Assembly (NCBI RefSeq): GCF_001875655.1
Contig: NZ_MKEQ01000001.1
Coordinates: 1,426,001 to 1,490,000, forward strand
Direction: 5' to 3'
DNA length: 64,000 nucleotides
Source: Enterobacter hormaechei ATCC 49162
GTDB taxonomy: Bacteria > Pseudomonadota > Gammaproteobacteria > Enterobacterales > Enterobacteriaceae
Positions 19,394 to 30,803 of this stretch are shown here, one piece after another. How positions within the stretch are numbered: position 1 is the stretch's first letter; every line of letters starts with the position of its first letter. The translations under genes and the position numbers were made by a program. The notes under the pieces were generated by a model. That model searched no databases. It saw only the letters and a program-made list of their open reading frames with translations, and was not told where the DNA came from.

Positions 19394-20644
19394 TTACAGC
19401 TTAAAGTCCAGTTTGGCATCTTTTATCTTTTCATAAACAGCCTCATTAGGCGGTTTAGGAATGTTCGCCGATCTTGCGGCGGCCAACGCTGCCTGACAAA
19501 GCGCAGGATCGCCCCCTTCAGACGTCACACTTTTCAACCTGCCATCTGGCGCAAGATTGATATGCAACACGCACTGCTTACCCTGATACAGGCCTGCATC
19601 AAAGAGGCGGCTTTGAATCGCAACCTGGATCTGCTTAGCGTAAGCACTAATATCTGCACCAGTCGCCCCACCGTTGGCGCCAGAGGTACCGCTGTCTTTC
19701 GACGGCTGGCCACTGCCTTTCGCTCCACCGCCTGTTTTCGGTGCATTTTTACCGGAACTCAGGTCGCCAAGCAGGTCGTCAACACCGGCGGCAGCGGCGG
19801 CTTTTTCAGCAGCAGCCTTTTTCGCTGCGGCTTTTTCGGCAGCCGCTTTTTTATCGGCAGCGGCTTTCGCGGCGGCGGCTTTTTTATCTGCGGCGGCCTT
19901 CTCAGCGGCAGCGGCTTTTTCTGCCGCAGCTTTCTCAGCGGCGGCCGCTTTTTTGGCAGCATCGGCAGCCGCTTTCTTCTCTGCTTCCTGCGCAGCTTTT
20001 TTGGCGGCTTCCGCTTCGGCTTTCTTCTGCGCATCCGCTGCGGCTTTCTTCGCGGCTTCAGCTTCTGCTTTCTTCTGTGCATCAGCAGCGGCTTTCTTCG
20101 CGGCTTCGGCCTCTGCTTTCTTCTGTGCGTCAGCAGCCGCTTTCTTCGCGGCTTCTGCGGCTAATTTCGCCTGTGCATCTGCCTGCGCCTTCGCGTCTGC
20201 TGCGGCTTTGGCTGCCGCCTCTTCCGCCTGCTTCTGCTGTTCCTGCGCTTTTTTCGCTGCGGCTTCAGCCTGTTTCTGCTGCTCCGCCTGCTCTTTGGCG
20301 GCTTCCTGCGCCTGCAAACGCTCTTTCTCAAGCTGCTTCAGACGTTCCTGCTCGGCGGCCTGCTTCTCACGCAGCTCTTCCGCCTGCTGTTGCGCCTGTT
20401 TTTCACGCTGCTCTTCCGCACGTTTTGCGCTCGCCTGCTGCTGTTGCTGGCGATTATAGTTCTGCACTACCGCACCGGGATCCACCATGACGGCGTCGAT
20501 GGACGAGCCTCCACCGCCTCCCGATGCATCAATGTGCTCATCGAACGAACTCCAGATCAGCGCTGCAAAAAGAATCACGTGCAGCACTGCGGAGACGATT
20601 ATCGCTCGCTTAAGCTTGTCGTTCTGTTCGGTTGCCTTTGACAC
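19394..20644 (-). CDS. tolA: TolA, trans-periplasmic force-transducing protein
   Basis: Inner-membrane anchored rod that connects TolQR to Pal/TolB and is used by group A colicins and filamentous phage. 416 residues with three domains: a TM helix (about 13-34, with the SAVLH motif that contacts TolQ), a long Ala/Lys/Glu-rich helical domain II with KKAAADAQKKAEAEA repeats (about 60-300), and a globular domain III (about 325-416, with the Cys pair in KQCVLHINL and DPALCQAAL). GTG start as in E. coli. Repeat number in domain II differs from K-12, giving a slightly shorter protein. Confidence 0.95.
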   Translation of the reverse strand: MSKATEQNDKLKRAIIVSAVLHVILFAALIWSSFDEHIDASGGGGGSSIDAVMVDPGAVVQNYNRQQQQQASAKRAEEQREKQAQQQAEELREKQAAEQERLKQLEKERLQAQEAAKEQAEQQKQAEAAAKKAQEQQKQAEEAAAKAAADAKAQADAQAKLAAEAAKKAAADAQKKAEAEAAKKAAADAQKKAEAEAAKKAAADAQKKAEAEAAKKAAQEAEKKAAADAAKKAAAAEKAAAEKAAAAEKAAADKKAAAAKAAADKKAAAEKAAAKKAAAEKAAAAAGVDDLLGDLSSGKNAPKTGGGAKGSGQPSKDSGTSGANGGATGADISAYAKQIQVAIQSRLFDAGLYQGKQCVLHINLAPDGRLKSVTSEGGDPALCQAALAAARSANIPKPPNEAVYEKIKDAKLDFKL

Positions 20645-20672
20645 TATCGGTTCCCAAAAACTACGCAGATGA

Positions 20673-21101
20673 TCAAATAGGCTGAGTCATTAAGCCAACT
20701 GACTTAACGCCCGCGCTATGTAGCAAGTTCAGCGCTTTGATAATTTCATCATATGGTACGCCTTTCGCACCACCGATTAAGAAGACCGTCTTCGGATTTG
20801 ACTCCAGGCGTCGTTGCGCTTCAGCAATAACCTGCTCTGGCGGAAGCTGATCCATACGATCTTTCTCGACCACAACGCTGTACTGCCCTACGCCGGAAAC
20901 CTCAATGATGACCGGAGGATCGTCATTGGTGCTTACCGCCTGTGATTCTGTTGCATCCGGCAGATCAACTTCCACGCTCTGGGTGATGATGGGCGCTGTC
21001 GCCATAAAGATCAGCAGCAGCACCAGCAGCACGTCCAGTAACGGAACGATATTGATTTCGGACTTGAGCTCGCGACGACCTCGTCCACGCGATCTGGCCA
21101 T
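20673..21101 (-). CDS. tolR: TolR, inner-membrane Tol motor protein
   Basis: ExbD-family single-pass subunit of the proton-driven TolQR motor. 142 residues. The TM helix LLDVLLVLLLIFMATAP (about 21-37) contains the essential Asp23. The periplasmic domain (about 60-142) ends with the conserved ALNLLHSAGVKSVGLMTQPI. 3 bp after tolQ and 28 bp before tolA. Confidence 0.97.
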   Translation of the reverse strand: MARSRGRGRRELKSEINIVPLLDVLLVLLLIFMATAPIITQSVEVDLPDATESQAVSTNDDPPVIIEVSGVGQYSVVVEKDRMDQLPPEQVIAEAQRRLESNPKTVFLIGGAKGVPYDEIIKALNLLHSAGVKSVGLMTQPI

Positions 21102-21104
21102 GGT

Positions 21105-22198
<1,094 letters not shown>

Positions 22199-22302
22199 TT
22201 TACATCCCGGTAATACAAGAAAATTGGAGCTTTCAAACTTCGCTACTATACGCGCGGGAATGATGGTTTGGAATGGGGGAAAGTAAACGGAGAGTAAATT
22301 TT

Positions 22303-22324
22303 TATGGGCTCGGGTAAGCCCATA
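22303..22324. other. Hairpin downstream of ybgE
   Basis: TATGGGCT / AGCCCATA, 6-nt loop, 22 bp past the ybgE stop. There is no clear U-run on the ybgE strand, so termination there is uncertain. The rest of 22199-22345 carries the ybgC promoter region and no gene. Confidence 0.45.
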
Positions 22325-22345
22325 ACGTTAACGGACATTTCTTAT

Positions 22346-22636
22346 TCAGAAGAAGAAGAAAATCAAACCGGCGAGGAGAACCAGATCGGCAATCAGTGGG
22401 CAGAAGATGCCTTGCCAGTGAAGGGCTTTCGGACGAAAGCCGACACCGTGAATCACACCTGCGCACACCGCCCACATCATCAGGAAGCCGTGCCAGATCT
22501 CAAGCTCGCTGGTTTTTGCCGCGAAGCGCGACGGGTCCCAGAAGATACAGCCTGCCAGCAGTAATGCCATCACTAAAGAAAGCGCCCGCAAGGGGCGCTT
22601 ATCCATTACCGCATACAGCGTTGCGATAATGTTCAT
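22346..22636 (-). CDS. ybgE: Cyd operon protein YbgE
   Basis: 96-residue inner-membrane protein with three hydrophobic segments (about 17-33, 45-65 and 76-96). Conserved core DPSRFAAKTSELEIWHG and WAVCAGVIHGVGFRP. Belongs to the cyd-associated YbgE family; its role is unproven, and it is not needed for bd oxidase activity in E. coli. The start codon overlaps the cydX stop (TGATG), implying coupled expression in cydABX-ybgE. Confidence 0.92.
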   Translation of the reverse strand: MNIIATLYAVMDKRPLRALSLVMALLLAGCIFWDPSRFAAKTSELEIWHGFLMMWAVCAGVIHGVGFRPKALHWQGIFCPLIADLVLLAGLIFFFF

Positions 22637-22749
22637 CAGTGTTTTTCTTCACCCGCTTTAGACGCTTCTACATGCTCAAGCGCCAGGGCAGTGATGACAC
22701 CAAATGCACAGGCAAGAAGCGTCCCTAAAATCCATGCGAAATACCACAT
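22636..22749 (-). CDS. cydX: CydX, small subunit of cytochrome bd-I oxidase
   Basis: 37-residue single-TM peptide, MWYFAWILGTLLACAFGVI at its N-terminus, nearly identical to E. coli CydX (formerly YbgT). It binds the CydAB complex and is required for full oxidase activity and haem stability. AAGGAG ribosome site 6 nt upstream, 14 bp after cydB; its stop overlaps ybgE. Too short for most ORF callers. Confidence 0.95.
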   Translation of the reverse strand: MWYFAWILGTLLACAFGVITALALEHVEASKAGEEKH

Positions 22750-22763
22750 ATTCAGCTCCTTAC

Positions 22764-23903
22764 TTAGTACATAGAGTGGGTGTTGCTTTCGATATGTTCT
22801 TTAGTAATACGACCGAACATTTTCCAGTAACACCAGATGGTGTAAGCCAGAACAATCGGAACGAACACGCAAGCAACATAGGTCATTAAGTTCAGCGTCA
22901 TATGGCTGGACGTTGCATCCCACATGGTCAGGCTAGCGTTCATCATGGTGCTGGACGGCATCACGAATGGGAACATGGCAATACCTGCCGTCAGGATGAT
23001 GCACGCCAGCGTCAGTGAGGAGAACACGAACGCCAGAGCGCCTTTCTCCAGACGAGACGTCAGCACGGTCAGCAGCGGCAGCAGCACACCCAGAGCCGGG
23101 ATAGCCCACAGCGCAGGGGTATTATTGAAGTTCACCAGCCATGCACCGGCCTGACGCGCCACTTCTTTAGTCAGCGGGTTAGACGGCGCAGTATGGTTGA
23201 TCGCGGAGGTCACCACGTATCCATCAATACCGTACACCACCCACACGCCTGCCAGTGCGAAGCAGACCAGAGTCACCAGCGCCGCCACCTGAGCGGTAGC
23301 ACGGGAACGCAGGTGCAGTTCACCCACGGTACGCATCTGAAGATAAGTTGCGCCCTGCGTGATGATCATCGCCACGCTCACCACGCCCGCCAGCAGACCA
23401 AACGGATTCAGCAGCTGGAAGAAGTTACCGGTGTAGAACAGACGCATGTATTCGTCGACGTGGAACGGCACACCCTGCAACAGGTTACCGAACGCCACAC
23501 CAATGACCAGCGGAGGCACGAAGCTACCGATGAAGATGCCCCAGTCCCACATGTTGCGCCAGCGGGTGTCTTCAATCTTGGAACGGTAGTCAAAACCTAC
23601 CGGACGGAAGAATAAAGAAGCCAGCACCAGAATCATCGCCACATAGAAGCCGGAGAACGCAGCCGCGTAAACCATCGGCCAGGCAGCGAACAGCGCGCCG
23701 CCTGCGGTGATCAGCCACACCTGGTTACCGTCCCAGTGCGGGGCGATGGAGTTGATCATGATTCGACGCTCGGTGTCATTACGACCGAGAAAACGGGTGA
23801 GCATGCCCACGCCCATGTCGAAACCATCGGTGACCGCAAAACCAATCAGCAGAACACCGATCAGCAGCCACCAGACAAAACGCAATACTTCATAATCGAT
23901 CAT
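22764..23903 (-). CDS. cydB: Cytochrome bd-I ubiquinol oxidase subunit II CydB
   Basis: 379-residue integral membrane subunit of the high-affinity, non-pumping quinol oxidase. About eight to nine TM helices. The N-terminal VLRFVWWLLIGVLLIGFAVTDGFDMG contains the conserved FDMG segment, and APHWDGNQVWLITAGGALFAAWP (about 51-73) is the family hallmark. 15 bp downstream of cydA. Confidence 0.96.
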   Translation of the reverse strand: MIDYEVLRFVWWLLIGVLLIGFAVTDGFDMGVGMLTRFLGRNDTERRIMINSIAPHWDGNQVWLITAGGALFAAWPMVYAAAFSGFYVAMILVLASLFFRPVGFDYRSKIEDTRWRNMWDWGIFIGSFVPPLVIGVAFGNLLQGVPFHVDEYMRLFYTGNFFQLLNPFGLLAGVVSVAMIITQGATYLQMRTVGELHLRSRATAQVAALVTLVCFALAGVWVVYGIDGYVVTSAINHTAPSNPLTKEVARQAGAWLVNFNNTPALWAIPALGVLLPLLTVLTSRLEKGALAFVFSSLTLACIILTAGIAMFPFVMPSSTMMNASLTMWDATSSHMTLNLMTYVACVFVPIVLAYTIWCYWKMFGRITKEHIESNTHSMY

Positions 23904-23918
23904 TTGATGACTCCTGTC

Positions 23919-25487
23919 TTAGCGTGCCGGCTGAGTAGTCGCAGCAGACTGCTCGTAGTGGTAGCGACCGGTTTTCAGGCTGCTTGGGCCAAGGCGCGCG
24001 AACTTGAACATCAGGAACAGTTCAGCCACCAGGAACAGGGTGTACAGACCGCAAATCAGCAGCATGGAGAAGATCAGGTCGCCTGCGGTCAGGGAGGAGT
24101 TCGCTACCGCAGTTGGCAGCACCTCACCGATCGCCCACGGCTGACGACCATATTCCGCAACAAACCAGCCGGACTCGATAGCAATCCATGGCAGTGGGAT
24201 ACCGTACAGCGCCGTGCGCAGCAGCCATTTTTTCTCACCGATACGGTTACGAATGACTGACCAGAACGAGGCGGCGATGATCAGCAGCATGATAATGCCG
24301 CAACCCACCATGATGCGGAACGCGAAGTACAGCGGCGCAACGCGTGGAATAGAGTCTTTGGTTGCCATCTGAATTTGCGCTTCCGTCGCGTCAGAGACGT
24401 TCGGGGTATAGCGTTTCAGCAGCAGACCGTAACCGAGGTCTTTCTTCACGTCGTTAAATTGATCGCGAACGGCCTGATCGGTAGAGCCAGCGCGCAGCTG
24501 TTCCAGCAGCGAGTAGGCTTTCATCCCGTTACGGATACGCTCTTCATGCTGCACCATCAGATCTTTCAGGCCAGTCACCTGTTTGTCGACGGAGCGCGTG
24601 GCGATAATACCCAGAGCGTAAGGAATTTGAATGGCGAAGCGGTTTTCCTGTGCTTCCTGATCGGGCACACCGAACAGGGTAAACGCGGCTGGCGCTGGCT
24701 GGGTTTCCCATTCAGCTTCAATTGCGGCCAGTTTGGTTTTCTGCACGTCGCCCATTTCGTAACCGGATTCATCACCCAGAACAATAACAGACAGAATCGC
24801 GGCCATACCGAAGCTTGCTGCAATAGCGAAAGAACGCTTGGCGAACGCGAAGTCACGGCCGCGCAGCATATAGTAGGAGCTGATGCCCAGCACGAACATC
24901 GCGCCGCACACATAGCCAGACGCCACGGTGTGAACGAACTTAACCTGGGCAACCGGGTTCAGGACCAGCTCAGCAAAGCTGACCATCTCCATACGCATGG
25001 TTTCGAAGTTGAAATCAGACGCAATGGGGTTTTGCATCCAGCCGTTCGCCACCAGGATCCACAGTGCGGACAAGTTGGAGCCTAATGCCACCAGCCAGGT
25101 TACCGCCATATGCTGGACTTTACCCAGACGGTCCCAACCGAAGAAGAACAGACCTACAAAGGTGGATTCGAGGAAGAAGGCCATCAGACCTTCAATGGCC
25201 AGCGGCGCACCGAAAATATCCCCGACATAGTGGGAATAGTAAGACCAGTTGGTTCCGAACTGGAACTCCATGGTCAGACCGGTTGCCACGCCCAGCGCAA
25301 AGTTGATACCAAACAACTTGCCCCAGAACTTGGTCATATCTTTATAAATCTGTTTGCCGGAGAGGACGTAAACCGTTTCCATGATGGCCAGCAGGAACGC
25401 CATACCGAGCGTCAGCGGCACAAACAGGAAGTGGTACATCGCGGTCAAGGCAAACTGTAAGCGCGACAGTTCGACTACGTCTAACAT
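23919..25487 (-). CDS. cydA: Cytochrome bd-I ubiquinol oxidase subunit I CydA
   Basis: Carries the haems b558, b595 and d and the quinol site; reduces O2 to water at low oxygen. 522 residues with nine TM helices. ARLQ-like [19 protein letters not shown] (with the haem-ligand His19), the Q-loop (about 250-390, long L-type) and the conserved GRQPW in [17 protein letters not shown] (about 443-460) are visible. AAGGAG ribosome site. The upstream region has a perfect FNR site and is over 650 bp long. Confidence 0.97.
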   Translation of the reverse strand: MLDVVELSRLQFALTAMYHFLFVPLTLGMAFLLAIMETVYVLSGKQIYKDMTKFWGKLFGINFALGVATGLTMEFQFGTNWSYYSHYVGDIFGAPLAIEGLMAFFLESTFVGLFFFGWDRLGKVQHMAVTWLVALGSNLSALWILVANGWMQNPIASDFNFETMRMEMVSFAELVLNPVAQVKFVHTVASGYVCGAMFVLGISSYYMLRGRDFAFAKRSFAIAASFGMAAILSVIVLGDESGYEMGDVQKTKLAAIEAEWETQPAPAAFTLFGVPDQEAQENRFAIQIPYALGIIATRSVDKQVTGLKDLMVQHEERIRNGMKAYSLLEQLRAGSTDQAVRDQFNDVKKDLGYGLLLKRYTPNVSDATEAQIQMATKDSIPRVAPLYFAFRIMVGCGIIMLLIIAASFWSVIRNRIGEKKWLLRTALYGIPLPWIAIESGWFVAEYGRQPWAIGEVLPTAVANSSLTAGDLIFSMLLICGLYTLFLVAELFLMFKFARLGPSSLKTGRYHYEQSAATTQPAR

Positions 25488-25500
25488 TATGACTCCTTGC

Positions 25501-25554
25501 TCATCGCATGAAGACTCCGAGAGTGAACCCCGTTAGATAAGGATCCACACGCAT
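25501..25554 (-). CDS. Candidate 17-codon upstream ORF in the cydA leader
   Basis: ATG-initiated frame encoding [17 protein letters not shown], ending 13 bp before the cydA start and just before the cydA Shine-Dalgarno. GGGGC upstream is a weak ribosome site. Seen: an intact short frame close to the gene it would control. No function known to me; could be chance or a leader peptide. Only conservation of the frame would decide. Confidence 0.3.
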   Translation of the reverse strand: MRVDPYLTGFTLGVFMR

Positions 25555-25617
25555 GCCCCAATACAAAGTTATCTGCGTCCCTTCTTCGTTGCTTATTCTC
25601 AACAGGAGGAAAAAGCA

Positions 25618-25659
25618 ATGATGAAAGGTTACAAATACGTTAAGAAAAAACCAAATTGA
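25618..25659 (+). CDS. Candidate 13-codon ORF divergent from cydA
   Basis: ATGATG start directly after a near-perfect AGGAGG (25605-25610) encodes the basic peptide MMKGYKYVKKKPN, on the strand opposite cydA. The ribosome site is stronger than that of most genes here. No promoter or terminator is evident. Not recognised; could be a small peptide or an accidental site antisense to the cydA leader. Confidence 0.35.
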   Translation: MMKGYKYVKKKPN

Positions 25660-25825
25660 TCCCGTAAATATAATACGCTGCAAAACCCTTACAATAAACA
25701 GGTTTTTATTCGAACAGATTTACGTTTTTCGACGGCGATCAATTTATAGCAAAATTACCACTTTTCGGCCATTTTGATCGGGAACAATTTAACGCCTTTT
25801 GGAGCCTTTTTCCAAGGATTAAACA

Positions 25826-25839
25826 TTGATTTAAATCAA
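25826..25839 (-). promoter_or_regulatory. FNR site in the cydA control region
   Basis: TTGATTTAAATCAA is a perfect FNR palindrome (TTGAT-N4-ATCAA), about 340 bp upstream of cydA. The AT-rich 25660-26126 stretch around it contains GTTAATGATGTTT- and TTGTTAAGGATAT-like segments resembling ArcA boxes. E. coli cydAB is ArcA-activated and FNR-repressed, so the same circuit is expected. No protein gene is recognised in 25660-26126. Confidence 0.75.
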
Positions 25840-26126
25840 AATCAGTCAGAACTGTTAATGATGTTTCTTTGTGATACGGATAGTAAAGACCTTGTTAAGG
25901 ATATGTATATTTAAAGGCATTGATGGTTATAAAAGCCCGAAGAAGATATAAACAGTTGTGATTTTTATTAACGCCCGTGAAAAAACACGTTTTGCAGGAA
26001 GACAAACCTATAATGTTAGCCGCTTCACAGTATTTTTCTTTTACTTTGCTACCAGCCCAAATGATTACATTTTATTCACTTTTATAATCTTAAAATTAAC
26101 ACCCTTTCGTGACTATTTGATGAAAT

Positions 26127-26151
26127 AAAGGCCGCAGGTGATGCGGCCTTT
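26127..26151 (-). terminator. Terminator after mngB
   Basis: Ten-bp stem AAAGGCCGCA / TGCGGCCTTT with a 5-nt loop, 7 bp past the mngB stop on its strand. Confidence 0.85.
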
Positions 26152-26157
26152 ATATTG

Positions 26158-28803
26158 TTATGAGGATGACCTTTCAATTTTTATGCTGAAGGTGCGTGAC
26201 TGGCCTGGCCGGAATGGCCCCGTAATACCCGAGCCGTCCTCCCCCTGCGCGTTAACGGCCTCATTCATGTCCGTTTCGCAACACGCCAGGACAGCACGGT
26301 TCACCGACAGCGCCACATCGCAGGTGCGGGTCTCCGACGGGTTGTACAGACGCAGAATCATCTCATCACGATCTTCCGCCTTTTTCAGCGCACTGAGCAT
26401 ACATCCATTTGGCGCCAGCGTTAGCAGGCTGTAGCTACAGGGCGTGGTGAAAGAGGCACGGTTAAGCTTCATCGCATCCCACGGAATTTTGTTATAGCAG
26501 TGCACCGGCGTTAACCACGACTTCGCCTGCTGCGCAACACCGGCACTGACGGCCGTGCCAGTAAAACTGAACAGGCTAAAGCGACAGGTTAACTGGCCCC
26601 GCATCTGTGAATCAGGCACCGGCATTTTGATCCCGGACGGTCTGCCCGGACGCAGAAGTAAATCTTCCTTCCCAAGCAACCCCACGCCGCGAAGCAACGT
26701 CAGGGCAAAGGTTTTTTGACGCTCGCCAGTCACTTCAAATTCGCGTAACCCTTCGGTGAACAGCGCCAGCCCGTTACGCCGTTCCTGGAGCACAGCGTAG
26801 TTGAGCAGATTCCACACCGGCAGCGGCGCTTCCTTCCAGCCCTCCTCCTGCCAGTTCGCCATCGCGTCATCCTGAACAGGGCGCGTCAGCGAACCGAACT
26901 GGGTATCGGCTAACACCGCGTCCGTGGTGAACGGCGTCGGGATCAGCACCCGCACGCGGTGATCATCCGCGTGATTTCCCAGACGCGCCTCGACGTCGAT
27001 ACGTCGGCTGTTGTGGCTGAGCGTAACCGTGAGTTCTGCCTCAAGCGTTCCCGTCTGCTGGCGCGCCGAGCGTTCGGCGAGATCTGCCGGTACCGCCATA
27101 TGATGGCGGATTATCGCCCTGCTCTGCCAGGCGTCGTGGATCACCTCAACCTCGTGCTCGCCCTGTGCAGAAGTGAGTCTCCACTCTTCCCGTGAAGGCG
27201 AGTAGTCGTACTCATCGCCATCATCCGAACTCTCTTCAATTTCAAGTACCCGGTCATAGATAAGCCCGGATTCTTTATCACGCAGACGCAGGGTACCATC
27301 GTCGTTTAAGGCGATCTCCCAGAACGCATTTTCCAGCAAAGCCTCCGGGGACTTCGCCGCGTCGAGAACCTTACCAGCCACATGCGGCTCAATATAGAGA
27401 GTGCGGTAACCCATTGATGGCAGAATTTGTTTGACCTGAATGTCAAACTCCATAAATGGATCGTAGTTGCCGTAATGCACAATCTGCCGGTCAATCAACC
27501 CGGGGTCGATCTCGCGTGCGCTGCGGAGGTAGTAAGGAATTTCATTCCCCTTATCGTCCAGCAGGCGGAACTGGCTGGCGCGCAGACGCAGCGTGGTGTT
27601 GATCACCTCCTCACGCGGCCAGGGCATCAGGTTAAACATCACCAGTTTGTCTTCATCGCTCTGCGGCATGTTGTCGACGATCTTGCGCATATAGAAGCTC
27701 GTCAGGTTATCGGCCATGTCTTCCGCCAGTTCGAAGCGGGACATCACCTCGCGATGCACTTTGTCACTACAGCAGCAGCCGATACTGTCGTGGGCGTGAT
27801 TCTTGAGGATCTCTTTCCACATTTTTTCCAGCAAGCCGTGGTGATACTCAAAGCCCAGCGTCCACGCAAGCGTGGCCAGCGGCTCAAGGACGTTGACGAT
27901 TTTATTCTCTATTCGGGCGTGAGCGATTTTGATGTCCATCCGCGTGGAGCCGATCGTACGGTGCACCCGCATATATTTACCGTCAATAAACTCCCCTTTC
28001 AGCGTCGCCAGTTCATCGCGGTGCGCGTCGATGTGGTCAAACACCTCCTCAAAGCGGCTCATCACAAACTGACGCTGCGGGTAGATTTCGCGGAGCTTAT
28101 CCATCACCGTAAAAATGTTCTGCTGGAGCGGCATCTGGTCATGGCCGTTAGGCAGCAAAATTTCTTTCGTCACGGAGGCTTTTTCGAGCACCTCGAGCCA
28201 GGCGTCGAGCCGTTTCCGCAGCCCGGCTTCATCCTCCGGTAAGTACTTACCAATCGCGTAGCCCAGCGGCAGCACCTGCGCCGTGACTTCACTGCCGTCC
28301 TGGCTTTGCCAGAGAAACTCTGTTTTATCGGTACCGTGCCGCTCGGAACAGCCGCGCCAGAACATGGTGCGCGTGATGCCGAAACCGTTATAAATGTGCG
28401 GCAGCTGGGAGGACATGCCGAAAGAGTCTGGCAGATAGCCAATTTTCATCGGCTCGCCAAAGGCCAGACAGTCGCGAATGCCGTACATCAGATTTCGGAT
28501 AATCGACTCGCCGGAGACGAGGGTGGTATCGGTCTGGGTATACCAGGGTCCGATTATCAGCTTCCCGGCCTCCACCAGCGCTTTCACGCGTGGTCTGTTT
28601 TCCGGCTTCACGGCAAAATAATCTTCCAGCACCGCCGTCTGGCCGTCGAGAACGTAGTATTTATACTCTGCGTCCTGCTCAAGACGGGTGAGGATCTCTT
28701 CCATATTGTTGACCAGAAGAATACGTGACGCTTCGGTGGTGAAGTACCACTCACGGTCCCAGTGCATATGTGGCGTGATATGAACGCGAGATACTGCTTT
28801 CAT
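26158..28803 (-). CDS. mngB: Mannosylglycerate hydrolase MngB (GH38 alpha-mannosidase)
   Basis: Hydrolyses 2-O-(6-phospho-alpha-mannosyl)-D-glycerate, delivered by MngA, to mannose 6-phosphate and glycerate in the cytosol. 881 residues, close to the 877 of E. coli. GH38 features: HMHWDREW (residues 12-19; His14 and Asp16 as Zn ligands), [16 protein letters not shown] with nucleophile/Zn-ligand Asp126, [19 protein letters not shown] (about 345-363) with the last Zn His, then the all-beta C-terminal half. Second gene of mngAB, 23 bp after mngA. Confidence 0.94.
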   Translation of the reverse strand: MKAVSRVHITPHMHWDREWYFTTEASRILLVNNMEEILTRLEQDAEYKYYVLDGQTAVLEDYFAVKPENRPRVKALVEAGKLIIGPWYTQTDTTLVSGESIIRNLMYGIRDCLAFGEPMKIGYLPDSFGMSSQLPHIYNGFGITRTMFWRGCSERHGTDKTEFLWQSQDGSEVTAQVLPLGYAIGKYLPEDEAGLRKRLDAWLEVLEKASVTKEILLPNGHDQMPLQQNIFTVMDKLREIYPQRQFVMSRFEEVFDHIDAHRDELATLKGEFIDGKYMRVHRTIGSTRMDIKIAHARIENKIVNVLEPLATLAWTLGFEYHHGLLEKMWKEILKNHAHDSIGCCCSDKVHREVMSRFELAEDMADNLTSFYMRKIVDNMPQSDEDKLVMFNLMPWPREEVINTTLRLRASQFRLLDDKGNEIPYYLRSAREIDPGLIDRQIVHYGNYDPFMEFDIQVKQILPSMGYRTLYIEPHVAGKVLDAAKSPEALLENAFWEIALNDDGTLRLRDKESGLIYDRVLEIEESSDDGDEYDYSPSREEWRLTSAQGEHEVEVIHDAWQSRAIIRHHMAVPADLAERSARQQTGTLEAELTVTLSHNSRRIDVEARLGNHADDHRVRVLIPTPFTTDAVLADTQFGSLTRPVQDDAMANWQEEGWKEAPLPVWNLLNYAVLQERRNGLALFTEGLREFEVTGERQKTFALTLLRGVGLLGKEDLLLRPGRPSGIKMPVPDSQMRGQLTCRFSLFSFTGTAVSAGVAQQAKSWLTPVHCYNKIPWDAMKLNRASFTTPCSYSLLTLAPNGCMLSALKKAEDRDEMILRLYNPSETRTCDVALSVNRAVLACCETDMNEAVNAQGEDGSGITGPFRPGQSRTFSIKIERSSS

Positions 28804-28826
28804 CTTCGTTTCCTGTCAGTGCGTGT

Positions 28827-30749
28827 TTAGGATGTTATGTCTTCAGTCACGTAGGTGCCGCGCTTCACGGCATGGCGTCGCCAGAGCAGTAAAATGAGCG
28901 TAGAAATGGCGGTGCCAACCAGCGCGGCGCCAAACCAGCCCGCAGCGGCCATCGCGCCGCCCAGCCCGGCATCATGCAGTAAGAAGAGAGAGAAAATGCC
29001 CGCGCCCGGGGTGGAAAGCCCAATCCCCATCGCCCCGACAATCGCTCCGGTCGCCATTGACCCCAGAACAAATGAGCCGATGACCCGCAACGGATCCTCG
29101 ATAGCCATCGGGATTGCCCCTTCGGTAATACCCGCCAGCCCCAGCAGCCAGGTGGACTTGCCGGTCTCAATTTCGAACTGTTTAAACAGATTCGGGGCCA
29201 GCATCGTTGCCGCCGTCACGGTAAAGGCCGACACCATTTTGACGGAGGCAAAAATCGCATAAGGCCCGTAGACACCGTTGGCCATCGCGCCCAGACAGAA
29301 CGCGTAAGAGGCTTTGTTGACCGGACCGCCCAGATCGAACGAGCACATAAAGCCGAGGATCGCCCCCAGCAGCAGCGCATTCGCGCCGGACAGACCATTA
29401 AGCCAGGCGGTGAGCGTGTTATTAAGCCAGGCTACCGGCTCGCCGATCACAAACAGCATCAGGCTGCCCGCGCCCAGCACGCCGATCACCGGATAGAGAT
29501 AAAAGGTCAGGAAGCCGTTGAACCGGCTGCTCAGACGGACGTGATTTTTCACCCAGCGCATCAGGTAGCCCGCAATCAGCCCGCCGACGATAGCGCCCAG
29601 AAAACCGGAGCCGATCATATTGGCGGCAAGACCGGCCGCAAAGCCCGGCGTCAGCGCGGGTTTATCTGCCAGCGAGTAAGCGGTATAGGCCGCCAGAACA
29701 GGCACCATCAGAATACCGAGCATTCCGCCGCCCAGTTTGCGGTACATCCACAGCCACGAGTTTTCCTGATCGAAGAGATGCTGCAAGCCGAGGATTTGCG
29801 CCAGCAATACCGACACGGCCAGCACCGTGCCGCCAGCGACAATCAGCGGAACCGCAAAAGAGATACCGCTGAGAAGCGCCTGCTTGAGTTCGGTTTTAAC
29901 GCACTTTTTCGCGTCAGGGTCGACATGCGCAGGACGCGCATCGGATACAGGCGGTAGCGCCAGCGCACGCTCAATGAGCGCTTCAGCATGGCGCAAGGGT
30001 TCCGCCACGGGCACCGTAATGGCGGGGATCCCCTGAAAACGCTCACGCTCTTTGATTGCCACTTCTGCGGCAAAAATGCACGCTTTTGCCTCCTGCAACT
30101 GCCGGGCGGTGATGCGCCCTTCAATGCCGTTCGCCCCCTGCTTTTCGACCACCACCCTGACGCCCAGCTTGCGCCCCGCTTTTTCCAGATACTCCGCGGC
30201 CATGTAGGTATGGGCGATCCCGGCCGGACAGGCGGTCACACAGACAACGGTTGGTGCATCCTGAGAAAGCGTACTCGCCTGCGTCAGCGCATTCGTATCC
30301 AATGCCGCCAGAAGCGCCTGAGGGGTGGACGCAGCCTGCACGCGCGCGCGCAGTTCATCATCCGCCAGCCGGGTGGTCAGCGTTGTCAAGAGTTGCATGT
30401 GCGTACTGCCTGCTTCCGCAGGAGGGATTGCCAGCAAAAAAATCAGCTCGACCGGCTCCGGGCCATCCACACCTTCCCACAACAGTGGCTCCCGCAAGGT
30501 TGCCACCGCAAAGGCCGCTTCTTTCACCGCTGAGCTTTTCCCGTGCGGCACGGCAAGCCCCTCGCCCAGCGCCGTCGGGCCCAGGCTTTCGCGGGCAAAC
30601 ACTTCATCAAGGAAAGACTGCGAGTCGGTAATTTTGCCAAGCGAGACCAGCCGCTCAGCCAGCGCGTGAATAGCGTCTTCACGGCTACTGAAATGTGCAT
30701 TGAGGCACAGCGCATCAGGATGCGTTAACGCCGTCAGGTTAATCATCAT
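28827..30749 (-). CDS. mngA: PTS EIIABC for 2-O-alpha-mannosyl-D-glycerate, MngA
   Basis: Imports and phosphorylates mannosylglycerate. 640 residues from the chosen start. Fructose-type EIIA (about 1-150, phospho-His69 in GLAVPHGKS), EIIB (about 165-265, phospho-Cys173 in CVTACPAGIAHT), EIIC membrane domain (about 300-630, with MCSFDLGGPVNKASYAFCLG and ITEGAIPMAIEDP). The start at 30749 follows AGGGTGAG; an in-frame ATG at 30773 would add eight residues but lacks a ribosome site. Divergent from mngR. Confidence 0.93.
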   Translation of the reverse strand: MMINLTALTHPDALCLNAHFSSREDAIHALAERLVSLGKITDSQSFLDEVFARESLGPTALGEGLAVPHGKSSAVKEAAFAVATLREPLLWEGVDGPEPVELIFLLAIPPAEAGSTHMQLLTTLTTRLADDELRARVQAASTPQALLAALDTNALTQASTLSQDAPTVVCVTACPAGIAHTYMAAEYLEKAGRKLGVRVVVEKQGANGIEGRITARQLQEAKACIFAAEVAIKERERFQGIPAITVPVAEPLRHAEALIERALALPPVSDARPAHVDPDAKKCVKTELKQALLSGISFAVPLIVAGGTVLAVSVLLAQILGLQHLFDQENSWLWMYRKLGGGMLGILMVPVLAAYTAYSLADKPALTPGFAAGLAANMIGSGFLGAIVGGLIAGYLMRWVKNHVRLSSRFNGFLTFYLYPVIGVLGAGSLMLFVIGEPVAWLNNTLTAWLNGLSGANALLLGAILGFMCSFDLGGPVNKASYAFCLGAMANGVYGPYAIFASVKMVSAFTVTAATMLAPNLFKQFEIETGKSTWLLGLAGITEGAIPMAIEDPLRVIGSFVLGSMATGAIVGAMGIGLSTPGAGIFSLFLLHDAGLGGAMAAAGWFGAALVGTAISTLILLLWRRHAVKRGTYVTEDITS

Positions 30750-30803
30750 TCTCACCCTATCAAAGAAAAGCATGCAGCGAGTCTGGCAGAATCAACAATA
30801 CAT

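Noticed and set aside
19674..20490. Long Ala/Ser/Phe-rich frames opposite tolA
   Set aside because: They mirror the Ala/Lys/Glu repeats of TolA domain II; low complexity and no ribosome site.
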